Of a stretch of DNA of 64,000 nucleotides, positions 8,467 through 17,531 are shown piece by piece. The translations under genes and the position numbers were made by a program. The notes below the pieces were generated by a model. The model was not told the DNA's origin. It made no database searches and was given only the letters and a program-made list of their open reading frames with translations. Position 1 is the first letter of the stretch; the number at the start of each line of letters is the position of its first letter. The DNA comes from Candidatus Thiodiazotropha endoloripes (GTDB taxonomy: Bacteria; Pseudomonadota; Gammaproteobacteria; Chromatiales; Chromatiaceae), in contig NZ_LVJW01000003.1 of NCBI RefSeq assembly GCF_001708965.1, positions 1,550,001 to 1,614,000 on the forward strand. Direction: 5' to 3'.

Positions 8467-9771
8467 TCAGGTAAACATGTCAGCAGCGATATTCTTGAAC
8501 CAGCTGCGGGCAAATTTGGCCTCGATGGCCCGGGTTGCGGCACTGGCATTCATCGGCGAAAGGCCACCGGCGCCTTTCACACCAACGATCTTGCCATCAA
8601 CAAGTTGATAGACCGCCGCCACAGAGATACCCCATTCTGGTGAGATAATGCTGTAACAGGTGTTGACGTAGGAGGGTTCACCAGGCTCCTGGCCGTTCAG
8701 TGCTGCAACGATTGCAGCAGCACAGACCTTACCCTGTGAGTTGGCTGCATACCCCGATTTGGGCATTTTGCCGGCAATACAGGCGTCGCCGATGACATGA
8801 ATGTCCTTATGCAGTTTGGACTCAAAGGTCTTCTGATTTACCGGGCACCAGCCCGAGTCATCCGCCAGTCCGGCGACCTGTGCAATCTTACCCGCTTTCT
8901 GAGCCGGTATCAGATTCACAACATCCCCTTTATACTCTTCCACTTCACCGACCAGGGTACGGCTGTTTGGATCGATCGCTTCGATGATGCCGCCACCGGC
9001 GCCGGATACCCACTCAACCATGTCGCCGTAGAACTTCTTATAGCCCTGCATGAACAGACCCTGTTTGGAAAACTTATCCTTGGCGTCAAGGATAATGACC
9101 TTCGACTTGGGCTTATGCATTTTGAAATAGTGCGCGATTTGCGCCGCACGCTCATACGGCCCAGGAGGACAACGAAACGGATTGGGTGGCGCAGCGATAT
9201 AACAGACACCGCCATCCTTCATGGCTTCAAGCTGTTTTCTCAGGGTTACGGTTTGCGGCCCCGCTTTCCAGGCATGGGGAATCTTCTCCGCTACCTGGGC
9301 ATCGTAACCATCAATTTTTTCGTAACGGAAATCGACACCAGGGGAGACGACCAGTTTGTCGTAGTCATACTGTTTGCCGCTTTTACCTTTGACTGTATGT
9401 TTATCAGGATCGATCGCCACGATCTCATCCTGAACCACATTGATGCCTCTCTTATCACTCAGTGTGTCATAACCGAAAGTGAGACTGTCAATGGTCCTGT
9501 CACCGCCCAGCACCTCATTACTCAGAGGGCAGGAGACATAGTTTTTATTTTTTTCGATCAAGGTGACATCGATATCGGCATCAGCCAGTTTGATATATTT
9601 TGCCGCGATGGCGCCACCATAACCTCCGCCGATGACAATTACCCGGCCTTTACCGCCGCCGGATGCACGTTTGGGTGTATTTGCAGTACAGGCATTGATT
9701 GAAGCCAGTGCGCCTAATGCGGTACAGGCGCCGGCAGCTTTAACAAATTTACGTCGCGTGAACATAGCCAT
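8467..9771 (-). CDS. fccB: Flavocytochrome c sulfide dehydrogenase, flavoprotein subunit
   Basis: This 434-residue flavoprotein oxidises sulfide in the periplasm and passes electrons to the haem subunit FccA. It starts with a twin-arginine signal (MFTRRKFVKAAGAC after the first residues), followed by the FAD-binding VIVIGGGYGGAIAAKYI. YVSCPLSNEVLGG carries the Cys expected to hold FAD covalently. PFRCPPGPYER and SGWCPVNQ carry the pair of Cys that form the redox-active disulfide in Allochromatium FccB. The C-terminal part has the family's YVNTCYSIISPEWGISVAAVY segment. It lies 18 bp after fccA in the same operon. All key residues seem present, so an active sulfide dehydrogenase is expected. 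Confidence 0.93.
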   Translation of the reverse strand: MAMFTRRKFVKAAGACTALGALASINACTANTPKRASGGGKGRVIVIGGGYGGAIAAKYIKLADADIDVTLIEKNKNYVSCPLSNEVLGGDRTIDSLTFGYDTLSDKRGINVVQDEIVAIDPDKHTVKGKSGKQYDYDKLVVSPGVDFRYEKIDGYDAQVAEKIPHAWKAGPQTVTLRKQLEAMKDGGVCYIAAPPNPFRCPPGPYERAAQIAHYFKMHKPKSKVIILDAKDKFSKQGLFMQGYKKFYGDMVEWVSGAGGGIIEAIDPNSRTLVGEVEEYKGDVVNLIPAQKAGKIAQVAGLADDSGWCPVNQKTFESKLHKDIHVIGDACIAGKMPKSGYAANSQGKVCAAAIVAALNGQEPGEPSYVNTCYSIISPEWGISVAAVYQLVDGKIVGVKGAGGLSPMNASAATRAIEAKFARSWFKNIAADMFT

Positions 9772-9789
9772 TAATTATTCTCCCCCAAA

Positions 9790-10374
9790 TTACTTTTCAC
9801 TGGCATAAAATTCCGCCATGGCCTTTAACTCTTCATTGGAGAGTTTCATGACGCGTTTGCCCATTTTTCGGGGCTGACAACGTTTCCCTTTGCTATGACA
9901 CCATTCCAGGTAGTGCATGGTATATTCCGGCCACTGTCCGGCCAGTCGGGGGGCATCATCCTCTTGCACTCTGCCGTTGTCTTCATGGCAGGTTTTACAC
10001 TGCTTGTCATGTATCTTTTTACCGATAGCCACCATTTTGGAATCGGTTTTAACCGGGCTGGAGATCCACTCCTGATCCGCCATGAAAGAGGCGATTGCTT
10101 TCAGCTCCGCGTCGCTGTAACCCTTGGCGATCCGTCCCATGATGGTGGAGTCCCGTTCGCCGGTTTTATATTCCAGCAAAATCAATTGTAGGAACTCTTT
10201 TTCCATACCACCGATAATCGGCATTAAGTCACCGGCGCTGGCACCCAGAGTGCCATGACAACCGGCGCAAGTGTTGGCAAGCATGCTGGGTGAGCGAACC
10301 CCTTCCGCAGTCAGGCTGCCCGAGAAAATCACCGCGGCTGTCAATGCGAGTAGCCGTGCTTTTCTGTTTTTCAT
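9790..10374 (-). CDS. fccA: Flavocytochrome c sulfide dehydrogenase, dihaem cytochrome subunit
   Basis: A 194-residue c-type cytochrome with a signal peptide (about 1-23) and two haem sites, CAGCH and CKTCH, in two c4/c553-like halves. It is the electron-accepting partner of FccB. I chose the ATG at 10374 over the longer frame because a strong ribosome site (AGAGGAG) lies just upstream and the signal peptide starts there. The first half holds MEKEFLQLILLEYKTGERDS and the second MHYLEWCHSKGKRCQPRKM, both usual in FccA. It sits between the TPR gene and fccB on the same strand. Electrons would pass on to a soluble cytochrome c and an oxidase or reductase. Confidence 0.9.
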   Translation of the reverse strand: MKNRKARLLALTAAVIFSGSLTAEGVRSPSMLANTCAGCHGTLGASAGDLMPIIGGMEKEFLQLILLEYKTGERDSTIMGRIAKGYSDAELKAIASFMADQEWISSPVKTDSKMVAIGKKIHDKQCKTCHEDNGRVQEDDAPRLAGQWPEYTMHYLEWCHSKGKRCQPRKMGKRVMKLSNEELKAMAEFYASEK

Positions 10375-10400
10375 GAAAATCTCCTCTGGTGAAATCTGAA

Positions 10401-10856
10401 TCAGTGCATCGAGTTCGAGTTGTTGGATGAGCGTTGATTCAGCCACGTAACAACTTTGTCAATTTCTTGTTTTTTGGATGGATCCAGCTGTTGTGCCTGT
10501 TTCAAGGCCTCTCTTGCCAGCTGATATCTTCCAAGGTGCAGATAGGCGACAGCCAGGCCGATGAAGGCTTCTGAATTGGATTGATCCAGCATAATCGCCT
10601 GTTGAAAGTTCTCGATGCCTGAGGAGTAAGACTGCTGTAACAGTTGTACTCCACCAAGTCGAGTATAGGCCAGAGAGGAGGAGGGTGCTTCCTTGATTGC
10701 CTCTTCCAGAAGTGATTGAGCGGCTTTCAGGTCACCAGCTTCTGTTTGATGGAAGGCTTGTTCAATCAGGGTCTGTTGTTCGCTGTTGGCCGTGATTGAG
10801 AAAGAGAGGCTGCAACCGAGTAAAGCAACAACCAGGTATCTTGAGTATCGCAGCAT
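10401..10856 (-). CDS. Exported TPR-repeat protein upstream of fccAB
   Basis: A 151-residue protein with a signal peptide (VVALLGCSLSFSITA) and about three tetratricopeptide repeats (AFHQTEAGDLKAAQSLLEEA, a unit around LGGVQLLQQSYSSGIENFQQ, and one around LAVAYLHLGRYQLAREALKQ). The ATG at 10856 is preferred because GAGGT lies five bases before it; an ATG at 10868 is also in frame. It is 26 bp ahead of fccA in the same direction, so it may help assembly of the sulfide dehydrogenase or link it to partners. That role is inferred from position only. Confidence 0.75.
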   Translation of the reverse strand: MLRYSRYLVVALLGCSLSFSITANSEQQTLIEQAFHQTEAGDLKAAQSLLEEAIKEAPSSSLAYTRLGGVQLLQQSYSSGIENFQQAIMLDQSNSEAFIGLAVAYLHLGRYQLAREALKQAQQLDPSKKQEIDKVVTWLNQRSSNNSNSMH

Positions 10857-10903
10857 TGAATACCTCATTGGAAAAATACGGTAGCGGAAGATTGTGAGAA
10901 ATG

Positions 10904-10934
10904 AAAAACCCCCTTCAGGATCACCTGAAGGGGG
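10904..10934 (-). terminator. Rho-independent terminator after the octaheme cytochrome gene
   Basis: On the minus strand an 11-bp GC-rich stem (CCCCCTTCAGG with CCTGAAGGGGG, loop TGAT) is followed by TTTTT. It lies 10 bp past the octaheme gene stop and about 50 bp before the TPR-fccAB genes, so it should separate the two transcription units or allow only partial readthrough. Confidence 0.85.
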
Positions 10935-10943
10935 TGAGGGGGT

Positions 10944-12437
10944 TTACTTCAGCGCGCCTTTACCGTAGCGCTCTTCAAAACCCTTACGTACCTTGTCGAT
11001 GGACTCCTTGCTCATACCTTCAAAGTACCAGGTGTGACCGTCGATAGGTTTGAAGTACTTGTCGAGCATGGCCTCAGCAAACTTGGTGTTGCCGTCCTTC
11101 TTCATAGACACTTCTTTCAGCTCGGGTATCCATTTCATGTAGGTGTGCTTGGCTACATCATAGATACCGTGCCACCAGGTATAGTCAGGACCACTCATGG
11201 ACGCACCGTGACGAGCGCGGCGGCCTTCATGATGCCAGATTTCCCACCAGGTCCATTCGATCTTGTCGTCAAACGGGGCCTTGGTGATATAGCCGTTCTT
11301 CTTCAGCTCACCCATGACAGCAGCGATAGGTTTGGCGAATTTCTCATTGTAGAGCTCGACCACGTTATCGAACTGGTTGTAGTGACCATTGATAACACTG
11401 TCGCTGTGACAGGCTTTACAGACTTCCTGCATCTTCTTACGACGTTCCTGCCAAGTCACGACCTCGACTACGGTAGAACCCTTGGCCTTGTCACCGACCT
11501 TGGGGATTTTCTTACCCTCTTTGACGTCGAACTCATTACCGTTCTCCAGACGAATCAGGTTGATCTTCTGAGAGATTGGTGGACGCAGGGTCCAGGAGAT
11601 ACGATCACCTACGTTATGGGTCTTGCCCTCTTTGCCGCCGGCGCTCATGTGGCAGGTGGCACAGGTCGGTGCGGCTGAATAGTCGACACCGGCGACCCAC
11701 TTATCGGACTCCATGTTCATCTCATCGACTTTCGCGCGATAGATGATGCCGTGCTTGGACTCGTTGTAGACCTCAATCTGAGGATGGTCGGGACCGACAT
11801 GACACTTACCGCAGGTATCCGGTGTACGGGCCTGGGCTTTGGAGAAACGGTGACGACCGTGACAGGCAGTACAGGAACCGGCGGAACCATCAGGGTTGAT
11901 TCGGCCGATACCGGTGTTGGGCCATGTGGTCGGCAGGGGTCTGCCATCTTCACCGATCTCGATCTTGGAGCCGTGGCACTGGCGGCAACCTGCATTGACT
12001 GCTGCAGGGCCGCCGACTACTTCACCAAGGAGGTTATCGAGGGATGCGAGGATTTGACCGCCTTTAGAGTGATGGGAGCCATCCATCTCTTCGAATTCTA
12101 CCGAGTGGCATTTCGAGCAGTCTTTAGGGGTTACAATAATTGAAATTAGCTGACCTTCATGTTCAAAGCCATCAACATCGTCAGCTTTGGCTTCATGACA
12201 GTCAAGGCAGTTTACACCACTTTGACCGTGTTGACTGTTGTTCCACTCCATGGTCAGTCCTGGATCCTCCTGCCAGTGACACTCCACACACTCATGTCCT
12301 TTTGGGTTGCCCCAATCTTTACCAATTTCACCAGACGGTCTTGCGGCATCTGCTGTTGTGACTTGCAGCATCAGAGCTAGTCCCGCAGCAACACTCCCCA
12401 GTATCGCGGTGAACCGACCATTACCGAAGCGTTTCAT
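10944..12437 (-). CDS. Octaheme c-type cytochrome, hydroxylamine oxidoreductase (HAO) family
   Basis: A 497-residue exported protein with a signal peptide (about 1-31) and eight CXXCH sites: CVECH, CLDCH, CSKCH, CRQCH, CTACH, CGKCH, CATCH and CKACH. Haem spacing and the segments CGKCHVGPDHPQIEVYNESK and GPDYTWWHGIYDVAKH are those of HAO-family octaheme cytochromes. Depending on whether a Tyr cross-links the catalytic haem, members oxidise hydroxylamine or hydrazine, or reduce nitrite or hydroxylamine. Y419 in DYTWWHG is a candidate for that Tyr, but I cannot align it here. No haoB or quinol-reductase partner is adjacent. The start at 12437 has an excellent ribosome site (AGGAGGGAG). A perfect FNR-type box lies upstream and a strong terminator follows. 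Confidence 0.88.
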   Translation of the reverse strand: MKRFGNGRFTAILGSVAAGLALMLQVTTADAARPSGEIGKDWGNPKGHECVECHWQEDPGLTMEWNNSQHGQSGVNCLDCHEAKADDVDGFEHEGQLISIIVTPKDCSKCHSVEFEEMDGSHHSKGGQILASLDNLLGEVVGGPAAVNAGCRQCHGSKIEIGEDGRPLPTTWPNTGIGRINPDGSAGSCTACHGRHRFSKAQARTPDTCGKCHVGPDHPQIEVYNESKHGIIYRAKVDEMNMESDKWVAGVDYSAAPTCATCHMSAGGKEGKTHNVGDRISWTLRPPISQKINLIRLENGNEFDVKEGKKIPKVGDKAKGSTVVEVVTWQERRKKMQEVCKACHSDSVINGHYNQFDNVVELYNEKFAKPIAAVMGELKKNGYITKAPFDDKIEWTWWEIWHHEGRRARHGASMSGPDYTWWHGIYDVAKHTYMKWIPELKEVSMKKDGNTKFAEAMLDKYFKPIDGHTWYFEGMSKESIDKVRKGFEERYGKGALK

Positions 12438-13356
12438 AGCTCCCTCCTGTGATGGGTTGAACAAACAGTTGAAGTGCTCCAATAGACGGCCGCGTCAATA
12501 ATCCAATAGCATTAAAGACGTCAGGTTATCGAATATGGAACCCCTTGTTTTTGTTAATTAGTAAGCGTTTATTAAGACAAGGATGGATACGACTTCCTCC
12601 CAACCCCAAATTTTTATTGTATGGGGACTGCATGGTTTCACTACATTGAGGCCAGTAAAACCCTTTTCTTATTATTGCTTACTGTAGACTATCAAAACGG
12701 TTCGTATAGGGGGGCGCCTTGATTTAAATCAAAAGTGTCAGCGCCGGGCGATCATAGATCATTGAGGAATTTTAAAAGTTGTTCTAAATGCCGTGAAAGA
12801 TATGCAAAAAGTAACTAACTTTACGAATCTTACAAATTAAAATTATGTTTATTTAAACCAGAAAATCAGCAAATTTCTTAAGCTGATTTTAAGAGTGAAA
12901 ATTGTATTGCCCAGAACGAAATAAACATAATTACCCATCTTTAAATAGTCATTATACCTATAAGTAGGTATTTGCAGTTTTGTTTATATTATTAATATCT
13001 GGATGGTTTGTTTATCCCGCTTTAGTTCAATTGATCATACCAGTTTTGGAATCCTCCGATTACCACCGATAGAGTACTGATTATTACTCAACTGAAAAAG
13101 CTGGCTGACCCACTGCTTGAAGCTGCAAGCCACATACAGTGATGTTTTGATATCGCTTTATCTGAATCTGCTGCTATTGATAGGGCAAGGTATATTTCCA
13201 CAAGTACTTTGCTCGGTGAAGTTAACTCAAACTGTTGTTTCGGCTTTGATTCAGAAAGATCGCTGTTGCGTTGAGTCGAGCCTGTCGCTTTTGTACACCA
13301 CAGCTAACTTTCGTTTGAGATGTTATAAAACTTTGAACAGATATATCCTGGCCATA
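12438..13356. other. Long AT-rich intergenic region
   Basis: About 920 bases separate the octaheme gene from the EF-G-like gene. The part nearest the cytochrome holds its presumed promoter and an FNR-type box (12719-12732). The section 12780-13060 is very AT-rich with no convincing frame. An open frame at 13117-13440 begins with TTG, has no ribosome site and runs into the terminator hairpin; I do not call it a gene. Confidence 0.6.
12687..12732 (-). promoter_or_regulatory. FNR/Anr-type box and possible promoter for the octaheme cytochrome
   Basis: TTGATTTAAATCAA at 12719-12732 matches the consensus TTGAT-N4-ATCAA at every position. On the minus strand a weak -10 (GATAGT/TAGTCT, 12687-12694) would place the start near 12684. 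The box centre then falls about 41-43 bases upstream, the classic activating position for FNR or Anr/Dnr. The mRNA leader would be about 245 bases. Box confident; promoter inferred. Confidence 0.65.
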
Positions 13357-13402
13357 AAAGCGAAGCTGAGGGCGCGACTCGGTCGCAGCCTCAGCTCGCT
13401 TT
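13357..13402 (-). terminator. Terminator hairpin after the EF-G-like gene
   Basis: A long imperfect stem (AAAGCG, bulged A, AGCTGAGG pairing with CCTCAGCTCGCTTT; inner GCGAC/GTCGC) is followed on the minus strand by TTTTAT. It lies 24 bases past the stop of the minus-strand EF-G-like gene. Confidence 0.65.
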
Positions 13403-13425
13403 ACCGTTTTCGGGTTAATAAATGG

Positions 13426-15462
13426 TTATGCCTGCTTTGAGCTGCTCATCTGTTTTTGAATGTTCGGGGGAACCGCCTCGTAATGGCTGAACTCAATGCT
13501 ATAGCTGCCTTCGCCACCGGTCATGGCTTTAAGCTGGGTGGAGTAGCCTTCAAGTTCCGCCAGCGGTGCCTGCCCCTTGATTACCAGGGTGTTGTTGCGC
13601 CCAGTCTCCGTGCCACTGATCTGGCCTCTGCGTCCAGCCAAATCACCGGTCAGGTCACCCATGAAACTGTCAGAGGTGGTAATCGAGATATTCACAATGG
13701 GTTCAAGGATAACCGGCCCAGCTTTCTCAACGGCTTCTAGAAAGGCCTTTTTACCAGCAGTAACGAAGGCGATCTCCTTGGAGTCGACAGAGTGAAATTT
13801 ACCATCGTAAATCGTAACTCTTATGTCCTGCATGGTGAAGCCACTGATCGCTCCCTCTTCCATGGCACTTCTGACCCCTTTTTCGACCGCCGGAATAAAT
13901 TGACCGGGAATCGCTCCGCCAACCACTGCGTTGACATACTCAAAGCCTGAACCTCTCTCCAATGGCTCTATTCGCAGAAACACTTCACCGAACTGTCCTG
14001 CGCCACCGGTCTGTTTCTTGTGCCGATAGTGACCCTCTGCCTTGCGGGTAATGGTCTCCCGGTAGGCGATGCTGGGTGGATGGGTCTCGACTTCCACACT
14101 GTATTTCTTTTTGATCTGCTGCAGAAGTACATCGAGATGCAGCTCGCCCAGACCGCGCATGACCGTCTCATTGAGGCTGACATTGTGCTCAACATGGAAA
14201 CAGGGGTCTTCATCTTCCAGCTTATGCAGAGCATCACTCAATTTTTGCTCATCACCGCGCTTGGTGGTGTTGATCGCCAGGCCAAACAGCGGTAAAGGGC
14301 ACTCAATCGAGCGGAGATGGTGGTGGTCTTCATCGTGAGAGTCATGTATCACCGCATCGAAATGAATGTCGTCAATTCGCGCTACGGCGCAGATGTCGCC
14401 GGGTACACCCTGTTTCATCTCCTCCTGATCTTTCCCTTGCAGACGGTAGAGGTGATTGACCTTGAACGGTTTTCTGGCATCGCCGATATAGAGTTGGGAA
14501 TTGACTTCGAGCTTGCCCTGATGGATTCGGAAGATACCCAGTTTGCCCCGGTAGGGATCATTGATTACTTTGAATACATGGCCTATGACATGCTTACTCT
14601 CATTGGGAGAGACGTCAACAGGCTGCATGTCAGCCCCTTCACCCTTCATGAATGGGGGTGGATTGCCTTCTGTTGGATCGGGCATCAGTTTGACGAACAG
14701 ATTGAGCAGCTCATCGATACCGGCGCCGTTCTCTGCCGAAGTAAAACAGACCGGGATCAGATGGCCTTCACGCAGCGCCTTCTCGAATGGATCGTGTAAC
14801 TGTTCGGGTTCAATCGCCTGTCCCTGTTCCAGGTAGAGCTCCATCAGCTCTTCATCCACTTCGACGACCTGGTCCACCAGGTTGTCATGTGCCTGACTGA
14901 CCGAAGAGATATCGGTGGTATCGCCACCCGGTTGAAAGAAGCAGTCGATCACCTTTTTTCCGTTTTCAGCGGGCAGATTGATCGGCAGACACTCTTTACC
15001 AAAGGTCTCCTTCAGATTCTCCAGCAGTGCATCATGGTCAACTTCTTCTGAATCGATCTTGTTGATGATGATAAACCGGCACAGGTTGCGTCGTTTTGCG
15101 GCATCCATCATGCGGATGGTAACCGGTTCGATACCGGTCGTAGCATTGATTACCACCATCGCCGATTCCACGGCAGGCAGGATGCTGATACCCCGACCCA
15201 GAAAATCCGCATATCCGGGGGTGTCGATGATATTGACCTGTTTGTTCTCGTGGCTCAGATGGGTGATGGCGATATCCAGGGAGTGTTGCAGCTCTTTCTC
15301 CAGATCATCGCTGTCACAGACGGTGTCGCCTCGTTCAATTGTCCCTTTTGTCTTGATCATGCCCGATCGGTGCAGCAGGCTCTCGATCAAACTCGTTTTA
15401 CCTGAGCCGGCATGTCCGACCAGTGCGATATTGTGGATATCATGGGTAGAGTAATTGGCCAT
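13426..15462 (-). CDS. Elongation factor G-like GTPase (FusA2 type)
   Basis: A 678-residue translational GTPase with G1 GHAGSGKTSL, G3 DTPGYADF, G4 NKID, then EF-G domains II-V (RGLGELHLDVLLQQI, GGAGQFGEVFLRIEP, GGAIPGQFIPAVEKG). It belongs to the EF-G-like paralogue group seen in many proteobacteria and actinobacteria. It lacks the str-operon context and has shorter, divergent regions compared with canonical FusA, so a specialised role in ribosome recycling or stress is possible but unproven. I start it at 15462 because AGGAG lies just before that ATG; an ATG at 15477 is also open. It has its own promoter-like sequence and terminator and so looks monocistronic. Confidence 0.88.
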   Translation of the reverse strand: MANYSTHDIHNIALVGHAGSGKTSLIESLLHRSGMIKTKGTIERGDTVCDSDDLEKELQHSLDIAITHLSHENKQVNIIDTPGYADFLGRGISILPAVESAMVVINATTGIEPVTIRMMDAAKRRNLCRFIIINKIDSEEVDHDALLENLKETFGKECLPINLPAENGKKVIDCFFQPGGDTTDISSVSQAHDNLVDQVVEVDEELMELYLEQGQAIEPEQLHDPFEKALREGHLIPVCFTSAENGAGIDELLNLFVKLMPDPTEGNPPPFMKGEGADMQPVDVSPNESKHVIGHVFKVINDPYRGKLGIFRIHQGKLEVNSQLYIGDARKPFKVNHLYRLQGKDQEEMKQGVPGDICAVARIDDIHFDAVIHDSHDEDHHHLRSIECPLPLFGLAINTTKRGDEQKLSDALHKLEDEDPCFHVEHNVSLNETVMRGLGELHLDVLLQQIKKKYSVEVETHPPSIAYRETITRKAEGHYRHKKQTGGAGQFGEVFLRIEPLERGSGFEYVNAVVGGAIPGQFIPAVEKGVRSAMEEGAISGFTMQDIRVTIYDGKFHSVDSKEIAFVTAGKKAFLEAVEKAGPVILEPIVNISITTSDSFMGDLTGDLAGRRGQISGTETGRNNTLVIKGQAPLAELEGYSTQLKAMTGGEGSYSIEFSHYEAVPPNIQKQMSSSKQA

Positions 15463-15531
15463 CGGGACTCCTATCATCAGCAGAACATGCCGGGTTTTGT
15501 AGCCATCAGAGGCGTCGGCTAAGTGTTATTG

Positions 15532-15560
15532 ATTATGTTTGTTGCCAGTATATCAATCAA
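15532..15560 (-). promoter_or_regulatory. Sigma-70-type promoter for the EF-G-like gene
   Basis: On the minus strand TTGATT and CATAAT are separated by 17 bases, giving a start near 15525 and a leader of about 60 bases before the EF-G-like start codon. Inferred from consensus match and position. Confidence 0.45.
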
Positions 15561-15616
15561 CTATCTGAAGTTGTTGAGCTCAGGCAGTAGATTGGCATAA
15601 ATCAGCCTGATTTTTC

Positions 15617-15657
15617 AAAAAAAATCATGATGCTGGTCAGCTTCATACCGGCCAGCA
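15617..15657 (-). terminator. Probable terminator of the ccm operon
   Basis: On the minus strand TGCTGG and CCAGCA form a stem followed, after six bases, by a run of eight T. A further perfect 10-bp stem (GGCAAAGGCT with AGCCTTTGCC, 15711-15741) lies between it and the ccmI stop. Together they probably end the ccm transcript. Confidence 0.55.
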
Positions 15658-15752
15658 GGCGATTTACACTCTGTGCAGGGTGTGGGATCGGGCAGAATGG
15701 GTTCTGTTCCGGCAAAGGCTGCGTCAAATCGAGCCTTTGCCAGTGAGGGGAA

Positions 15753-17054
15753 TCAGGGGTGTACCGAATTGATCACGACTTGAACTGTCTCTGCTGATCC
15801 AGGCGCTACCGGCTGAATCTCACCTTCCAGGTCTCCAGCCTGAGCGGTGGGACTGCCAGACATGGATATCCTGGCACCGACCACCACTTCATTGAAGCCG
15901 GAGAGCTTCATCTGCGGCATCATTGCCATGCTGTCATCCAGACTGATTGAAATCGGCAGATCACTGACCTTTTTTCTGACTGCAGCCAGTGGCATAGGGG
16001 GGCCGCTGACCGCCTTGGCATAGATGAATACCAGATCATTCGGTTTGGTCTTGGCCTGCAGTTCAGGGGACAGGGATACGGCGACCTTGATCGCCTCGTT
16101 GGCCGCTGCAGCAGCTGGCTGTGGTTTGGCTTTGGGTTTCTGTTTCTTCACAATGCTCGGCAGCTCTGTCTCTTCCGCAGGAAGACCCAGCTGATTGCGC
16201 GCATCATCGATTGCGTTATTCACCGATTCAAGTTCGGCGCTCTGTGGTGTGAGGCTGGTGCGAAGCGCATCCCAACGCAGGATTGCCGATTTGAAATCGT
16301 TGGATTGATAAGCCTGGATACCAGCCAACCAGAGCACGTTCGGGTTTTCCGGTTCCAGTTGGTACGCCTTTTCGATCATTGGTGCAGCACGACCGGTAAA
16401 ATCGTTGCCGGTTGTTGCGGCAATGGCTTCCGCATAGGCCAGCAGCAGATCCACGCGCTGGTCATTCATCTCCATTGCACGCTGGTAGGCGTTGATTGCC
16501 GCTGAGTGGTCATTGAGGGCCATATAGCTGCGGCCGAGCATGACCCAGCCGTCCTGATTATCCGGATTCTCTTGCAGTTTTTCCGCCAGTCTTCTGACCA
16601 GCTCATCCATTGGCGGAAGGTTTTCCATACCACCGGAGGGTGCCTGGGCAGTCTGCTGGGTTGTGCCAGCTGCCGGCTGTTGAGCCAGATGGTTGATGAT
16701 CTCAGGGGTGCCCAGCTGGTCGTAGAGTAGCCAGGCGGCAAGCGGAACCAACAGAGCGGTGCCTGCCATGATGCGTCCTGATCGGCTCGCCAGATTGCTG
16801 GAATCCGAAGTTGATGTGGAGACATCGGTCAATAGGGACTTCTCCAGGTCCTTGCGGGCCGCATCATAGCGGTTCTGGTCCAGGTTGCCCGCTTCAAGAT
16901 CGTTGTCCAACTCCTCAAGCTGCTGTTTGAAGACAGCCAGGTTGAGTTCGTCAGAGGTGATTTTATCGGTTACCTCTTTTCTTAATAACGGCAGGCCAAC
17001 AAAAGCCATTGCCAGGACGGTCAGCCCGGCAATAATCATCCAGAATAGGGTCAT
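15753..17054 (-). CDS. ccmI: Cytochrome c maturation protein CcmI
   Basis: A 433-residue protein with two N-terminal membrane segments (about 1-20 and 92-110), a cytoplasmic loop between them that contains the Leu-zipper-like stretch, and TPR repeats (about 150-270) in the periplasm. A C-terminal domain (about 320-433) has the SLSPELQAKTKPNDLVFIYA segment. CcmI presents apocytochrome c to the CcmF/H haem lyase by binding its C-terminal helix. It is the fused, long form (CycH type). The start overlaps ccmH by four bases (ATGA). It is the last gene of the ccm operon. Confidence 0.93.
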   Translation of the reverse strand: MTLFWMIIAGLTVLAMAFVGLPLLRKEVTDKITSDELNLAVFKQQLEELDNDLEAGNLDQNRYDAARKDLEKSLLTDVSTSTSDSSNLASRSGRIMAGTALLVPLAAWLLYDQLGTPEIINHLAQQPAAGTTQQTAQAPSGGMENLPPMDELVRRLAEKLQENPDNQDGWVMLGRSYMALNDHSAAINAYQRAMEMNDQRVDLLLAYAEAIAATTGNDFTGRAAPMIEKAYQLEPENPNVLWLAGIQAYQSNDFKSAILRWDALRTSLTPQSAELESVNNAIDDARNQLGLPAEETELPSIVKKQKPKAKPQPAAAAANEAIKVAVSLSPELQAKTKPNDLVFIYAKAVSGPPMPLAAVRKKVSDLPISISLDDSMAMMPQMKLSGFNEVVVGARISMSGSPTAQAGDLEGEIQPVAPGSAETVQVVINSVHP

Positions 17055-17530
17055 TGATTCGTGTCTCTTTGTTCGTTCGACTGATTCAGCAGTTTTTCGA
17101 GTCGTTGTTGTTCTGCCTCACTCAGTTCTGTTTCTCTGCTCTGGTTTTTGCGCTTGATGATCCGAAACAGAACCACACCACCAATCAGAAAAAAGATTAA
17201 CGGGCCGAACCAGATGGGGTAGGTGCTTGGCTTGACAGGCGGACTGTAGAGGACGAAGTCACCATAGCGGGCTACCATGAAATCGATGATCTCCCCCTTG
17301 CTTTGACCACCCTTCATCATGTCGTAGATTTCATTTCTCAGGTCAATCGCCAGTTCTGCATTGGACCCCGCCAGTGACTCGTTCTGACAGACCAGGCAGC
17401 GCATCTCTTCAATGATTTCGCGAAAGTCCTCATCCTGTGCTGGATCCTCGAAGGTATATTCGGCGAGGGTTGCGGCTTGCAGGGCGGTCAGCCCCAGAAG
17501 GTAGATAAAACTGAACAGAAATAGACGCAC
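17051..17530 (-). CDS. ccmH: Cytochrome c maturation protein CcmH
   Basis: A 159-residue membrane-anchored thiol protein with a signal peptide, the redox motif CLVCQN (about residue 45), the family segment SNAELAIDLRNEIYDMM, MVARYGDFVLYSPP, and one C-terminal membrane helix (about 102-122). CcmH reduces the apocytochrome CXXCH thiols together with CcmG before haem ligation. Its length matches the short CycL form, consistent with a separate ccmI. The stop overlaps ccmI, and ccmG lies one base upstream. Confidence 0.95.
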   Translation of the reverse strand: MRLFLFSFIYLLGLTALQAATLAEYTFEDPAQDEDFREIIEEMRCLVCQNESLAGSNAELAIDLRNEIYDMMKGGQSKGEIIDFMVARYGDFVLYSPPVKPSTYPIWFGPLIFFLIGGVVLFRIIKRKNQSRETELSEAEQQRLEKLLNQSNEQRDTNQ

Positions 17531-17531
17531 G

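Noticed and set aside
10944-12437. NrfA-type or octaheme tetrathionate reductase
   Set aside because: NrfA has five haems with CXXCK at the active site; here eight CXXCH and HAO-type segments (VGPDHPQIEVYNESKHG) are seen.
13117-13440. 107-codon frame between octaheme and EF-G-like genes
   Set aside because: TTG start, no ribosome site, low-complexity composition, and its end runs through a terminator hairpin and into the opposite gene.
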